DNA of 64,000 bases from Oscillibacter ruminantium GH1 (GTDB lineage: Bacteria; Bacillota; Clostridia; Oscillospirales; Oscillospiraceae). The position numbers and the translations under genes are program-made. The DNA lies in assembly GCF_000307265.1 (NCBI RefSeq), contig NZ_DF158899.1, forward strand, positions 1-64,000, read 5' to 3'. Under the pieces are notes generated by a model. It was not told where the DNA came from and made no database searches. It was given only the letters and a program-made list of their open reading frames with translations. This document shows, piece after piece, positions 34,310-43,212 of this stretch (positions are counted from its first letter, which is position 1; every line of letters begins with the position of its first letter).

Positions 34310-35167
34310 TTACAAGGGGCGGGTCAAAAACGTCTGGCTATGGAGATCGCGCAACTCCTCAAATGCCCGCTGGGCGCTGCCGGGGCTTTGAAAAAGTCCG
34401 AACACCGTGGGGCCGGAGCCGGTCATCAGCGCATTCTCCGCACCGCAGCGCCGCAGACGCTCCTTGATGTCCTGAATGACCTCCGTCTCCTTGGGCGAGA
34501 GCACTTCCTCAAACACATTCGCCATTTCTTTAGCCACTGCCCCCACATCTCCGCTTTGCAACGCGGCGTACATCGCGTCATGATTCGGGCGATGGCGCAG
34601 ATCTCCCACTCGGACGCGCCCAAACAGCTCCGGCGTGGAAAGGCCGAACTCCGGCTTGCACACCACGATCACACAAGGCGGCAGGGCAGGCCAGTCTGTC
34701 AGCCGCTCTCCCCGGCCCTCCGCCAAAGCAGTGTCGCCTCGGATGCAGTAAGGCACATCGCTGCCAATCTGCTCTCCCAGCGCCTCCATCTGACCGTCCG
34801 TCAGGTCCGGACGCAGCAGGGTTCGCAGCGCCCGCAGCACCGCTGCCGCGTCGGAGCTGCCACCCGCCATTCCCGCCTGAGACGGAATGTGTTTTTCAAT
34901 TGAAATCTCTGCTCCCGGCGTCTGTTGAATCCGGTTAAAAAAGGCCCGGGCGGCTTTCCCGGCCAAATTGTCCTCTCCCTCGGGCAGGTCTGTGCCGGGG
35001 ACGCGAACGCGGATCGCTCCATCCTCCCGCAGGCGTACCGTCACCCGGTCGCACAGTTCCACGGAGGTCATCACCATTTTTAAATCGTGGTATCCGTCCT
35101 CCCGCCGCCGGAGAATATCCAGCGTCAGATTCAGTTTTGCTGGAGCTAACAGTGTCAGTTCGTTCAT
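34310..35167 (-). CDS. ispE: 4-diphosphocytidyl-2-C-methyl-D-erythritol kinase
   Basis: GHMP kinase of 285 residues in the MEP isoprenoid pathway, phosphorylating CDP-methylerythritol. Seen are the substrate motif APAKLNLTLDI near the start, the ATP loop IPSQAGMAGGSSDAAAVLRAL (about 88-108, quoted for position) and the C-terminal MTGSGPTVFG. ATG at 35167 overlaps the stop of the upstream SLOG gene by four bases, so they are coupled; GGAGG precedes it. Confidence 0.93.
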   Translation of the reverse strand: MNELTLLAPAKLNLTLDILRRREDGYHDLKMVMTSVELCDRVTVRLREDGAIRVRVPGTDLPEGEDNLAGKAARAFFNRIQQTPGAEISIEKHIPSQAGMAGGSSDAAAVLRALRTLLRPDLTDGQMEALGEQIGSDVPYCIRGDTALAEGRGERLTDWPALPPCVIVVCKPEFGLSTPELFGRVRVGDLRHRPNHDAMYAALQSGDVGAVAKEMANVFEEVLSPKETEVIQDIKERLRRCGAENALMTGSGPTVFGLFQSPGSAQRAFEELRDLHSQTFLTRPL

Positions 35168-35679
35168 TCCGCTTCCTCCACAATGGGCAGGTCCATCACG
35201 TCCAGTCCACACCGCATCGCGTATTCTATCGTATAGCGAGTGCCGCCGGAAGTGCCGTCAAACATAGCGATCAAAAGCGCGGCATGATCCACCATATAAC
35301 GATCCCGGCGCTGCATACAGCTGGGGCTGTATGCGGCAGAAACCATCGTTTCATAGTCGCACTGCTCCAAAAGCCGTTGATAGCGCGTCCGCTCCGTCTC
35401 GGGCCATGCATTCGCCTGCGAGGGGCAGGGAATCGCAGCCTCCAGCGTGATCTCCGGATAACGCTTTTTCAGTTCCAGCACACATTCGCAGGCATACAGG
35501 TCGCATCCCTGCGCCATGCCGCAGAGGAAATGACAGTACCCCTCGCTGCATGCGGCCTCCACCGCATCGAAAAGCCGCCGCTTCAGGTCCACACATCGTG
35601 GGTCTTCCTCTGCATACCCCCAGGGCAGCTTCCCCGGCCGGTGACCTGTAAAGCAGCAGGCCGACTGTCTTCCCCGCAC
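35164..35679 (-). CDS. SLOG family protein (DUF1273)
   Basis: Protein of 171 residues with the Rossmann-like SLOG fold. The signature CCFTGHRPGKLPWG is near the N-terminus, followed by CGMAQGCDLYA (a nucleotide-binding turn) and FDGTSGGTRYTIEYA at the end. Relatives include B. subtilis YpsA, linked to nucleotide binding and cell division. I chose GTG at 35679 because GAGGGGAG precedes it; GTG at 35700 is an alternative. First gene of the SLOG-ispE run, behind a promoter with a LexA-like box. Confidence 0.8.
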   Translation of the reverse strand: MRGRQSACCFTGHRPGKLPWGYAEEDPRCVDLKRRLFDAVEAACSEGYCHFLCGMAQGCDLYACECVLELKKRYPEITLEAAIPCPSQANAWPETERTRYQRLLEQCDYETMVSAAYSPSCMQRRDRYMVDHAALLIAMFDGTSGGTRYTIEYAMRCGLDVMDLPIVEEAE

Positions 35680-35738
35680 GCGCGATCGCTCCCCTCTCAC
35701 CGACTGGTCTTTCTTTTAGCCGACGCAGATTTTCTCTC

Positions 35739-35767
35739 ATTATAGAACAAGCGTTCTTATTTGTAAA
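35739..35767 (-). promoter_or_regulatory. promoter of SLOG-ispE with a LexA-like box
   Basis: Minus-strand TTTACA (35762-35767), 17 bases, TATAAT (35739-35744). The spacer contains GAAC-GCTT-GTTC (35745-35756), close to the Gram-positive LexA (DinR) box core GAAC-4-GTTC. Confidence 0.6.
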
Positions 35768-35833
35768 GCTAATTTTTAAAAGTTAAAAAAGTTGCATAAA
35801 ATGCGTGTATTTGTTCCCGGTTTGATTTTCCTC

Positions 35834-35862
35834 TTGCTTTTTCTCCCTGCCCGTCGTATACT
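35834..35862 (+). promoter_or_regulatory. promoter of the FMN riboswitch-ribU transcript
   Basis: TTGCTT (35834-35839), 17 bases, TATACT (35857-35862), about 25 bases before the riboswitch. Confidence 0.65.
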
Positions 35863-35887
35863 GTGTGCAGAAGCAACTGAATACGTG

Positions 35888-36025
35888 TCTTCAGGGCGGG
35901 GTGCGATTCCCCACCGGCGGTATAGTCCGCGACCGGCCATCCGAAAGGATGTCCGCTGACCCGGTGAAACTCCGGGACCGACAGTGAAGCCTCCATGCGG
36001 AGGCGACAGTCTGGATGGAAGAAGA
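35888..36025 (+). ncRNA. FMN riboswitch (RFN element)
   Basis: The conserved core is clear: TCTTCAGGGCGGGGTG at the start, CCCCACCGGCGGT, then TGACCCGGTGAAACTCCGG, ACCGACAGTGAAG and the closing GGATGGAAGAAGA that pairs with the start. It senses FMN and controls ribU downstream. Confidence 0.95.
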
Positions 36026-36036
36026 TTCTTGCGGCA

Positions 36037-36058
36037 GAGCCGCGCTTTGAGCGCGCTC
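36037..36058 (+). terminator. regulated terminator of the FMN riboswitch
   Basis: GAGC-GCGCT and complements form a hairpin with one bulge, followed by CTTTGTTGCTT. It would end transcription when FMN is bound. Confidence 0.6.
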
Positions 36059-36131
36059 CTTTGTTGCTTGGTTCACCTTAGAGAGACGGCGTACTGAGGT
36101 GTCTTCAAGCTAATTAAAGGAGTGTATTTTC

Positions 36132-36755
36132 ATGTCTCAACTGGAAAGCGCAGCGAACCGCCGTTCACTTGCAAAGTCCCGCACCCATCGACTCACTGTC
36201 GCCGCTATGCTCAGCGCTGTGGCAACAGTGCTGATGTTCGTGGATTTCTCGGTTCCGTTTATGCCCGCGTTCATTAAGCTGGATATTTCAGAGCTGCCTG
36301 CCCTGCTGGCCTCGTTCAGCATCGGACCGTGGTACGGCGTGGCGGTGTGTCTGGTGAAAAATATCATCAACTGCCTGCGGACCTCTACCGGCGGCGTGGG
36401 CGAGCTGTGCAACTTCATGCTGGGAGCCATCTTTGTGGGCATTGCGGGAGTTGTTTACCAACGGTTCCATAAGCGCAAGAGCCGCAAGGGCGCATTTCTC
36501 GGCGCGCTGATCGGCGCCGCAGCCATGGCGGTGTTGTCTGTGCCCGTGAATTACTACCTGACATATCCTATCTACGCAAAGTTCATGCCCATTGACACCA
36601 TCGTGGGGATGTATCAGGCCATCCGGCCCTCTGCCAACGGTCTTTTGGACTGTTTGGTTACGTTTAACATGCCCTTCACCTTTTTAAAGGGGATTTTGGA
36701 CGTGGCGCTGTGCTTCCTGATCTACAAACCACTGTCCCCCCTGCTGCACAGATAA
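36132..36755 (+). CDS. ribU: riboflavin ECF transporter S component
   Basis: Membrane protein of 207 residues with about six hydrophobic segments. LDISELPALLASFSIGP and KNIINCLRTSTGGVGELCNF (about 75-94) are the riboflavin-binding and ECF-coupling regions of RibU. It binds riboflavin and works with shared ECF ATPases encoded elsewhere. The FMN riboswitch in its leader supports the call strongly. Start ATG follows AAAGGAG. Confidence 0.94.
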   Translation: MSQLESAANRRSLAKSRTHRLTVAAMLSAVATVLMFVDFSVPFMPAFIKLDISELPALLASFSIGPWYGVAVCLVKNIINCLRTSTGGVGELCNFMLGAIFVGIAGVVYQRFHKRKSRKGAFLGALIGAAAMAVLSVPVNYYLTYPIYAKFMPIDTIVGMYQAIRPSANGLLDCLVTFNMPFTFLKGILDVALCFLIYKPLSPLLHR

Positions 36756-36769
36756 GAACCTTCATTCGC

Positions 36770-36798
36770 ATGGCAGGCGGCTTCTTGTCGCCTGCCAT
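36770..36798 (+). terminator. terminator after ribU
   Basis: ATGGCAGGCG and its complement around a nine-base loop, followed by CGCTTTTTCC. Confidence 0.7.
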
Positions 36799-36825
36799 CG
36801 CTTTTTCCGAAAGGAGCGAATTCCC

Positions 36826-38736
36826 TTGAGCAAAGAAATCCTGATTCCTCAGACCGAACCGGCGGACACCGACGCGACTCCCGTTGCACCGCCTAAAAAA
36901 GCCTCCCGTCTGCGCATGTGGCTGCGGCGGGTTCTGCACGATGACCGCACCCCTGCACGGCTTCTCTTTTTACTGGGGCCATGGGTGGCGTACTTATGCG
37001 TGGAGTATTTGAACGAAAACGACCCGTTTACCGCGCTGAACGCGACTCAGCTTCTCTTTTCCGCCCTGTGGTACTATCTGATCTTCTGGGTTGCGCGGAT
37101 GGTGCTGGGTCGGCCCAAGGCCGGAGCGCGGGTTGCCGTGCTGCTCTGTTTTCTGTTTGGCCTTGCCAATCATTATGTTCTGGAGTTCCGGGGGCGCATC
37201 ATTTTCCCCGTGGATTTGATGACCTTGGGCACTGCCGCAAACGTGGCCGCCAGTTATGATTATACGCCGGACAAAAACGTCTGGATCGCGACGGCCATTC
37301 TCGTGGTCTATCTCCTTTTGCTGGCCCTGCCGCCGAAGCAGGCCAAGGGACGGCAGAAGCTGAAAAAAATCACCGCAGTTGGTTCTTGGGCGGCAATTTT
37401 TCTCTTTCTATATGCCTTTTTCTGCACACCTCTGCTGCCCACGGTGGGAATCTGGGCGCAGCAGTGGAAGACGCAGGCCAACGGCTTTTTGCTGAATTTT
37501 ATGACCGCCCTGCGGTATAGCTTTGTCTCGGCGCCGGAGGATTACTCTCCCGATATTGCGCAGCGCATTGCCGACGGGTCTGCCGCCGGAATGGCAACCG
37601 ACGCGGAGCCGCCGGAAAATCTGCTGGTCATTATGAACGAATCCTTTGCGGATCTGGGTGCCAGCTTCCCAAATCTGGAGTTGACGGAGGACCCCCTGCC
37701 CTTTTACCACTCTCTGACGGAAAACACGGTCAAGGGAATGATGGTTTCTCCCGTCACCGGCGGCGGAACCGCCAACGTGGAGTTCGAGTATCTAACCGGA
37801 GATTCGCTGGCATTTCTGCCCTCCTCCACTGTGGCCTATCAATTGTACTGCTATGAGGGAATGCCCTCCTTAGTTTCACAAATGAACGATTTGGGCTATC
37901 ACACCGTCTCTTTCCACCCCTACCTTTCCTCCGGCTGGAACCGCACGTCCGTTTACGACTGGATGGGCTTTGACCGGCAGATGTATCAGGAGGACGTGGT
38001 GGACCCCCAGTACATTCGCAATTACATCAGCGATGCGTCGGACTATGAGCAGCTCTATCGTCTCACCGACGAGACGAACGGCCCTCTGTTTACCTTTAAC
38101 GTCACCATGCAGAACCACAGCGGCTACGCACAGGGCTGGAACAATCTGGAGCGCAGCGTGGAGCTGGCAGGCGACAGCCGAGGCGCTTCCGCCGTGGCGG
38201 CCCAATATTTCTCCCTTATTAAGGAGAGCGACAACGCTTTGAAAACGCTGATCGAGCACTATCAGAGTTCTGACGAGCGGACCATGATCGTCTTTTTTGG
38301 CGACCATCAGCCGCCGCTGGGCAACGACTTCTACGAAAAGCTGTACGGAAAAAAACTGGACAACCGCACCACGGAGGAGGTTTTCCAGCAATATGAGGTT
38401 CCGTTTTTCATCTGGGCCAACTACGATATTCCGGAGCAGGACGGCCTGACCATCAGCTCTAACCTGCTGGGCGCGCTGACCATGGAACTGGCCGGTATCG
38501 AGCTGACCGGCTATGAGCAGCTTCACACCAAGCTGCTGGACGCGCTACCTGTCAACACCACCATCGGCTTCCGCCGCCCGGACGGCACGCTGCTCAGCGA
38601 CGTTGACGAAAGCGCCCTCTCCCAGAGCGAGGATGAGCTTTATAACGATTACCGCATTATGGCCTATAACCACCTATTCGATGACAAAAATCAACCGGAG
38701 GGATATTTTGGTCCGTATCCGGATTCCGAAAACTAA
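36826..38736 (+). CDS. LTA synthase family sulfatase-fold membrane enzyme
   Basis: Protein of 636 residues. Five N-terminal membrane helices (about 42-210) precede an extracellular sulfatase-type domain (about 260-600). NESFADLG begins the metal site and the catalytic Thr lies in GGGTANVEFEYLTG (about 315-328); FFGDHQPPLG holds further metal ligands. It should transfer glycerol phosphate or a related group onto an envelope polymer. The substrate, such as lipoteichoic acid, is inferred. TTG start behind AAAGGAG. Confidence 0.88.
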   Translation: MSKEILIPQTEPADTDATPVAPPKKASRLRMWLRRVLHDDRTPARLLFLLGPWVAYLCVEYLNENDPFTALNATQLLFSALWYYLIFWVARMVLGRPKAGARVAVLLCFLFGLANHYVLEFRGRIIFPVDLMTLGTAANVAASYDYTPDKNVWIATAILVVYLLLLALPPKQAKGRQKLKKITAVGSWAAIFLFLYAFFCTPLLPTVGIWAQQWKTQANGFLLNFMTALRYSFVSAPEDYSPDIAQRIADGSAAGMATDAEPPENLLVIMNESFADLGASFPNLELTEDPLPFYHSLTENTVKGMMVSPVTGGGTANVEFEYLTGDSLAFLPSSTVAYQLYCYEGMPSLVSQMNDLGYHTVSFHPYLSSGWNRTSVYDWMGFDRQMYQEDVVDPQYIRNYISDASDYEQLYRLTDETNGPLFTFNVTMQNHSGYAQGWNNLERSVELAGDSRGASAVAAQYFSLIKESDNALKTLIEHYQSSDERTMIVFFGDHQPPLGNDFYEKLYGKKLDNRTTEEVFQQYEVPFFIWANYDIPEQDGLTISSNLLGALTMELAGIELTGYEQLHTKLLDALPVNTTIGFRRPDGTLLSDVDESALSQSEDELYNDYRIMAYNHLFDDKNQPEGYFGPYPDSEN

Positions 38737-38764
38737 AACCCGACCCAATGGAGCGGGGTAAAGA

Positions 38765-38802
38765 AGCCGGACGGCAGGGACAAAAGTCTCTGTCGTCCGG
38801 CT
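38765..38802 (+). terminator. bidirectional terminator
   Basis: A 17-bp stem with two mismatches, AAAA loop, then CTTTTTTA. It separates the convergent LTA-synthase-like and TtcA-like genes. Confidence 0.8.
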
Positions 38803-38807
38803 CTTTT

Positions 38808-39650
38808 TTATTGATCGTAGTAATCCAAAAAGGAGTATTCCCTGCCCCGGAACTTGACGCCCACCATGGTATCCAGCTGAACCCCGTGGATCGCGGCAAA
38901 AATGGACTTCTCCACATTGGGATTCGTTTTTTTCATCTCTCGGAGCAGAAATTTCATCTCCTGACGCTTGCTGTGTCCCACGCCATCCTCCGCAGCGTCC
39001 CGCGCCTCTGTAAAGCGGCAGGCACACTGGAGAAACCGCAGTTGGTTATAATTCTTCCAAGCGATGACGGCGTCCTCATGGACGCAGTACAGCGGACGAA
39101 TCAGCTCCATGCCGGGAAAATTCTTGCTATGGAGCTTGGGCGGCATGGCCTGAATCTGCGCCCCATACAACAGGGCCATCAGGGTTGTCTCCACCACGTC
39201 GGAAAAATGGTGGCCCAGCGCAATTTTATTGCAGCCCAGTTCCTGCGCCTTGGCATAGAGAAATCCCCGGCGCATCCGCGCGCAGAGATAACAGGGATTT
39301 TTGTCCACCTGCACCGTCACATCGAAGATATCGCTGTTGAAAATCGTCACCGGTATCTCCAATTTCGCGGCGTTTTCCTCCAGCAGCTGCCGATTTTCGG
39401 GCGCGTACCCGGGGTCCATCACCATAAAAACCAATTCAAAGGGCTGATCTGTATGGTGCTGCAATTCCTGCATCAGCTTTGCCAGCAGCACGGAATCCTT
39501 TCCGCCGGAAATGCACACGGCGATCTTATCTCCCGGCGCAATCAGCTCATACCGCTTTACCGCCGCGATAAAGGGGTTCCACAGCGTCTTGCGGTACTTT
39601 TTAATGATGCTCCGCTCCGCCACCTCGCAGGGCGTTAGTTCTCTTGCCAT
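38808..39650 (-). CDS. TtcA-like tRNA thiolation family ATPase
   Basis: Protein of 280 residues of the PP-loop ATPase family. The ATP motif is CISGGKDSVLLAK (about 46-58), a CYLCARMRR cysteine pair is at about 120-128, and GHHFSDVVET follows. TtcA adds sulfur to cytidine 32 of tRNA; paralogues act elsewhere, so the call stays at family level. A CACRFTEARDAA segment supplies another cysteine. ATG at 39650 follows TGGAG; a 68-codon extension is not supported. No gene was seen in 39651-39919. Confidence 0.83.
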   Translation of the reverse strand: MARELTPCEVAERSIIKKYRKTLWNPFIAAVKRYELIAPGDKIAVCISGGKDSVLLAKLMQELQHHTDQPFELVFMVMDPGYAPENRQLLEENAAKLEIPVTIFNSDIFDVTVQVDKNPCYLCARMRRGFLYAKAQELGCNKIALGHHFSDVVETTLMALLYGAQIQAMPPKLHSKNFPGMELIRPLYCVHEDAVIAWKNYNQLRFLQCACRFTEARDAAEDGVGHSKRQEMKFLLREMKKTNPNVEKSIFAAIHGVQLDTMVGVKFRGREYSFLDYYDQ

Positions 39651-39836
39651 CTTTTGTTCTCCAGAAATCTTATTTAAATTTAATGCGCGATTTCCACTTG
39701 GCAGGGTTCGCGTTCCCCGTACTCTTTGTCTTTTCGCGCCCCGGTTCCCTGTTTTATTCGGAAAAAGGAGAGTCCGCCCGCAAGGATCAGCGGCCTCGCC
39801 GCAGGTGGGTACGCATTCCGTATCTCCCATCTTCCT

Positions 39837-39862
39837 CAAAATAAATGCCCGCATTTATTTTG
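39837..39862. repeat. AT-rich inverted repeat
   Basis: CAAAATAAATGC-CC-GCATTTATTTTG, 12-bp perfect arms with a two-base loop, upstream of the TtcA-like gene on the minus strand. It could be an operator or a small hairpin. Role unknown. Confidence 0.45.
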
Positions 39863-39919
39863 AAAATGAGCGAGCTTTCGCCGCAGGCCAAAACGAGAGA
39901 TATGGAACTTGCCCCTCCA

Positions 39920-41488
39920 CTAGAGCCAGATTGCCCCCAACTTCAAAATCGACGAAACCACACGCCGATACCAAGGGCGCTTTTTCCATTCCTCCATGGT
40001 ATAGGGAGTGCTCTCCGCCATGATCCCATCCATATCCTCCAGCAATTCTTCCACCGCCGGCATGTCATACATCATGGCCGCGCACTCGAAATGGAGCTGG
40101 AAAGACCGATAGTCCATGTTGGTACTGCCCACCAAAGCCATTTTCCGGTCCACCAAAATACTTTTGGCGTGGATGAAGCCGGGGGCATACTTGTAGATTT
40201 TCACGCCATGGCTCAACAGCTCTCCCCAATAAGTCTCCGCCACCATATAGGCGTACCGCTTATCCGGAATCGCAGGCACCATCAGCCGAACATCCACGCC
40301 GGAATCCGCCGCGATGCACAGAGCCAGCTGCATCGCTTCTTCCACCGCGTAATACGGCGTTGTGATGTAAAGGAACCGGGTGGACGCGGAAATCAACTGC
40401 AGGAATGTGTCCTCCATCGGGTTGTCCGGGTTATTCAGCGGCCCGTCGATAAACGCCTGACAAAAGCCCTCGCCCGCCGGGCCCGCTATCCGGGCGCGGT
40501 AGTAGTCGTCTTCGTTGGGCAGAGTCCCGCCGATCATCTCCCACATCTGGATAAACTGAGCCGCAAGGCCCCACGCGCCGTCTCCCTCGATGCGGACAGT
40601 GGAGTCCTTCCACCGGCCGAACCGCTCAAACAAATTCGCGTACTCGTCAGCCAGATTGATGCCGCCGGTATAGGCACAGTAGCCGTCGATCACGGCGACC
40701 TTTCGGTGGTCCCGGTAGTTAAAGTAAATGCGGTTGACATAGCGGTGAACCGGGTTAAAGACCTGCACCTCGATTCCCGCGTCTTGAAGCGCCTGAAGCG
40801 CGCTATCGGAAAATCGGGTGAGATTTCCAAAGTCGTCAAAAATAATGTGGATCTCCACGCCCGCGGCGGCCCGCTCTTTCAGCGCCGCAAAAATCCGATC
40901 CCAGATTTTCCCCTCGGCGATGATAAAATACTCCAGGAAAACATACGTCTCGGCCTTTTGAATGTGGTTAATTAAATCGTCAAAAAACGCCATTCCGTCT
41001 CCAAAATACTTGGCGGAGGTGTTTTTATACAGGAGAAAATCCCGCTTTTGAAGATAGGCCGCCACGCGGCCCATGGCTGCGTCCTGTTTGGTAAGGCGCG
41101 CCACGTTGGACTCGCTTTCCCGGCGGGCACTCTCCCGTTCAGCAGGAGGGGGAACCCGTTTCAAACTCAGCGTCTTGGCCTGATGCGTACCGCCCCAGAG
41201 AAGAAACAGCAGCATACCTGACACCGGAAGCACCAGCAGCAAACACATCCAGCTGAGCTTATAGCTGGGACTGCCTGAGCGAAGAAACACGTTGATAGCC
41301 ATGACGATGCCCAGCAGCTCCAAGGCGGCATAGGCAATATTGGCATATTGCCTCAGCAGGCGGGTGAGGAGCAGCGTCACGACGATTTGGGCCAGCACCG
41401 TCAGCACGCACATGGCGATGCTGGACGCGGCAGAAATCCGCCGCTCAATTCGTTGGTCCCGGGTCTGCCTGTCTCTCGCCTGACGCAT
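39920..41488 (-). CDS. cls: cardiolipin synthase
   Basis: Membrane enzyme of 522 residues that joins two phosphatidylglycerols. Two N-terminal helices are followed by two phospholipase D motifs, HRKVAVIDG (about 251) and HAKSILVDRKMALVGSTN (about 432). Both HxK catalytic groups are intact. ATG at 41488 follows GAGGAGAG; an 11-codon extension was rejected. Next to pncB but with 52 bases between, so joint transcription is possible. Confidence 0.92.
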   Translation of the reverse strand: MRQARDRQTRDQRIERRISAASSIAMCVLTVLAQIVVTLLLTRLLRQYANIAYAALELLGIVMAINVFLRSGSPSYKLSWMCLLLVLPVSGMLLFLLWGGTHQAKTLSLKRVPPPAERESARRESESNVARLTKQDAAMGRVAAYLQKRDFLLYKNTSAKYFGDGMAFFDDLINHIQKAETYVFLEYFIIAEGKIWDRIFAALKERAAAGVEIHIIFDDFGNLTRFSDSALQALQDAGIEVQVFNPVHRYVNRIYFNYRDHRKVAVIDGYCAYTGGINLADEYANLFERFGRWKDSTVRIEGDGAWGLAAQFIQMWEMIGGTLPNEDDYYRARIAGPAGEGFCQAFIDGPLNNPDNPMEDTFLQLISASTRFLYITTPYYAVEEAMQLALCIAADSGVDVRLMVPAIPDKRYAYMVAETYWGELLSHGVKIYKYAPGFIHAKSILVDRKMALVGSTNMDYRSFQLHFECAAMMYDMPAVEELLEDMDGIMAESTPYTMEEWKKRPWYRRVVSSILKLGAIWL

Positions 41489-41540
41489 AGTCTCTCCTCT
41501 CATCCGTGGCGCGGCCACCATGCGGCCCGCATTTTGATGC

Positions 41541-42989
41541 TTACTTTCTCTGGTTCAGCAGCTCCTGCTTGATGTCCCACAGCTTTTGGGACAGGTCGAT
41601 ATAATATTTATGGGGATAGTCGAACCGCTTCACCTCATCCCAAAGGGTATCCACCTGCTGGGCGCAGTAGGCCTGAATGTCCTTGAGCTTTGGCTGCTGA
41701 TAAACCAGCTTGCCGCCAAGATACACCGGCACCTGCAAAACCCGCGCGGTAAAATTCGTCAGGGTCTTCCTCTTCCATGTGGCGCTGGGATCAAACAACT
41801 CCAGCGGCTTCGTCTCGTCCAGTTCCTCGTCGTGGAGACAGATATAGTCCGCTTCAGCCTTGCCGGTGGCCCGGTCAAAAATGCGGTAGGTCTTTTTAAA
41901 ATGGGGAATGGTGATCTTGCTCACGTTTTCGCTGACCTTGATCTTGGGGATGATGTTCCCCTGATTGTCCTCAACGGCTGCCAGCTTGTACACTCCGCCG
42001 AATACCGGCTCGCTGCGGGCGGTAATCATCCGCTCGCCCACGCCGAACGCGTCAATCTGCGCACCCTGAAGCAGCAAGTCCTGAATCAGATACTCGTCCA
42101 GCGCGTTGGACACGGAAATCTCGCAGCCGGGCCAGCCCGCGTCGTCCAGCATCTTGCGGGCCTCCCGCGTCAGATACGCCATATCGCCGGAGTCCAGACG
42201 GATGCCGCACTTTTGGATGCCCATGGGCCGCAGCACCTCGTTAAAGGCGCGGATGGCGTCCGGCACGCCGGACTTAAGGGTATTATAGGTGTCCACCAAA
42301 AGCGTTGCGTTGGTGGGATAGAGCTGGCAATAGGTCTTAAACGCCTCATACTGGCTGTCAAACATCTGGACCCACGCGTGGGCCATGGTTCCCCCTGCGG
42401 GAACACCGTACAGCTGGTCGGAGATGGTGCAGGCTGTTCCCTTGCACCCGGCGATATACGCAGCCCGTGCGCCGGTAATGGCGCCGTCTGTTCCCTGCGC
42501 CCGGCGGGACCCGAATTCCAGCACCGTGCGGCCTCGGGCAGCACGGACGATGCGGTTTGCCTTGGTGGCGATCAGGCTCTGGTGGTTCACGGCCAGCAGC
42601 AAAAACGTTTCAATGATTTGGGCCTGAATGGCTGGGGCGCGGACGGTCACAATGGGTTCCCGCGGAAAAATCGGTGTTCCCTCCGGGACGGCGTACAGGT
42701 CGCCGGTGAATTTGAAGTTTTTCAGATAATCCAGAAATTCCTCGGAAAACAGATTCCGTCCCCGGAGGTAGGCAATATCCTCTTCTGAAAAATGCAGATC
42801 TTCAATATATTCTATGATCTGATCCAGTCCGGCAGCCAGAGCGAAACCGCCCTTATCCGGCACATCCCGGAAAAACACGTCGAAATAGGTCATGCGGTCT
42901 TTCAACCCCGCCTGGAGATAACCGTTTCCCATGGTCAGTTCGTAGAAATCGCACAGCATGGACATATTAAGTTTCTCGCGGACGCTCAT
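41541..42989 (-). CDS. pncB: nicotinate phosphoribosyltransferase
   Basis: Enzyme of 482 residues converting nicotinate and PRPP to nicotinate mononucleotide for NAD salvage. The start MLCDFYELTMGNGYL, the segment EFGSRRAQG (about 166) and SNALDEYLI near 300 match the family. ATG at 42989 behind GAGGTG was chosen. Its promoter at 43038-43066 is divergent from that of the pantothenate kinase. Confidence 0.93.
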   Translation of the reverse strand: MSVREKLNMSMLCDFYELTMGNGYLQAGLKDRMTYFDVFFRDVPDKGGFALAAGLDQIIEYIEDLHFSEEDIAYLRGRNLFSEEFLDYLKNFKFTGDLYAVPEGTPIFPREPIVTVRAPAIQAQIIETFLLLAVNHQSLIATKANRIVRAARGRTVLEFGSRRAQGTDGAITGARAAYIAGCKGTACTISDQLYGVPAGGTMAHAWVQMFDSQYEAFKTYCQLYPTNATLLVDTYNTLKSGVPDAIRAFNEVLRPMGIQKCGIRLDSGDMAYLTREARKMLDDAGWPGCEISVSNALDEYLIQDLLLQGAQIDAFGVGERMITARSEPVFGGVYKLAAVEDNQGNIIPKIKVSENVSKITIPHFKKTYRIFDRATGKAEADYICLHDEELDETKPLELFDPSATWKRKTLTNFTARVLQVPVYLGGKLVYQQPKLKDIQAYCAQQVDTLWDEVKRFDYPHKYYIDLSQKLWDIKQELLNQRK

Positions 42990-43037
42990 ATCGCACCTCA
43001 AAAATGTACTCCGCTCTCGACGGAGGTAATTGCATTA

Positions 43038-43066
43038 ATTATAGCGCTCTTTTTCAGGAAAATCAA
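43038..43066 (-). promoter_or_regulatory. promoter of pncB
   Basis: Minus-strand TTGATT (43061-43066), 17 bases, TATAAT (43038-43043). Confidence 0.65.
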
Positions 43067-43106
43067 CGCTCTGTCTGTTTTCTGTCAAACATTTGGCAAT
43101 TTTCGA

Positions 43107-43135
43107 TTGACAATCCACTTCTCCTCCCCTATGAT
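43107..43135 (+). promoter_or_regulatory. promoter of the pantothenate kinase gene
   Basis: TTGACA (43107-43112), 17 bases, TATGAT (43130-43135). A good sigma-A promoter about 70 bases before the ATG. Confidence 0.7.
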
Positions 43136-43212
43136 ACATACCATACTCTTATATCTCAGCGGACGCCCGGCCAGTTCGGCCTCGCCCGCGGCAGCGAAAG
43201 GGCCTGAATACC

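Noticed and set aside
39651-39854. 68-codon N-terminal extension of the TtcA-like protein
   Set aside because: No similarity to the family and a good ribosome site lies before the internal ATG at 39650.
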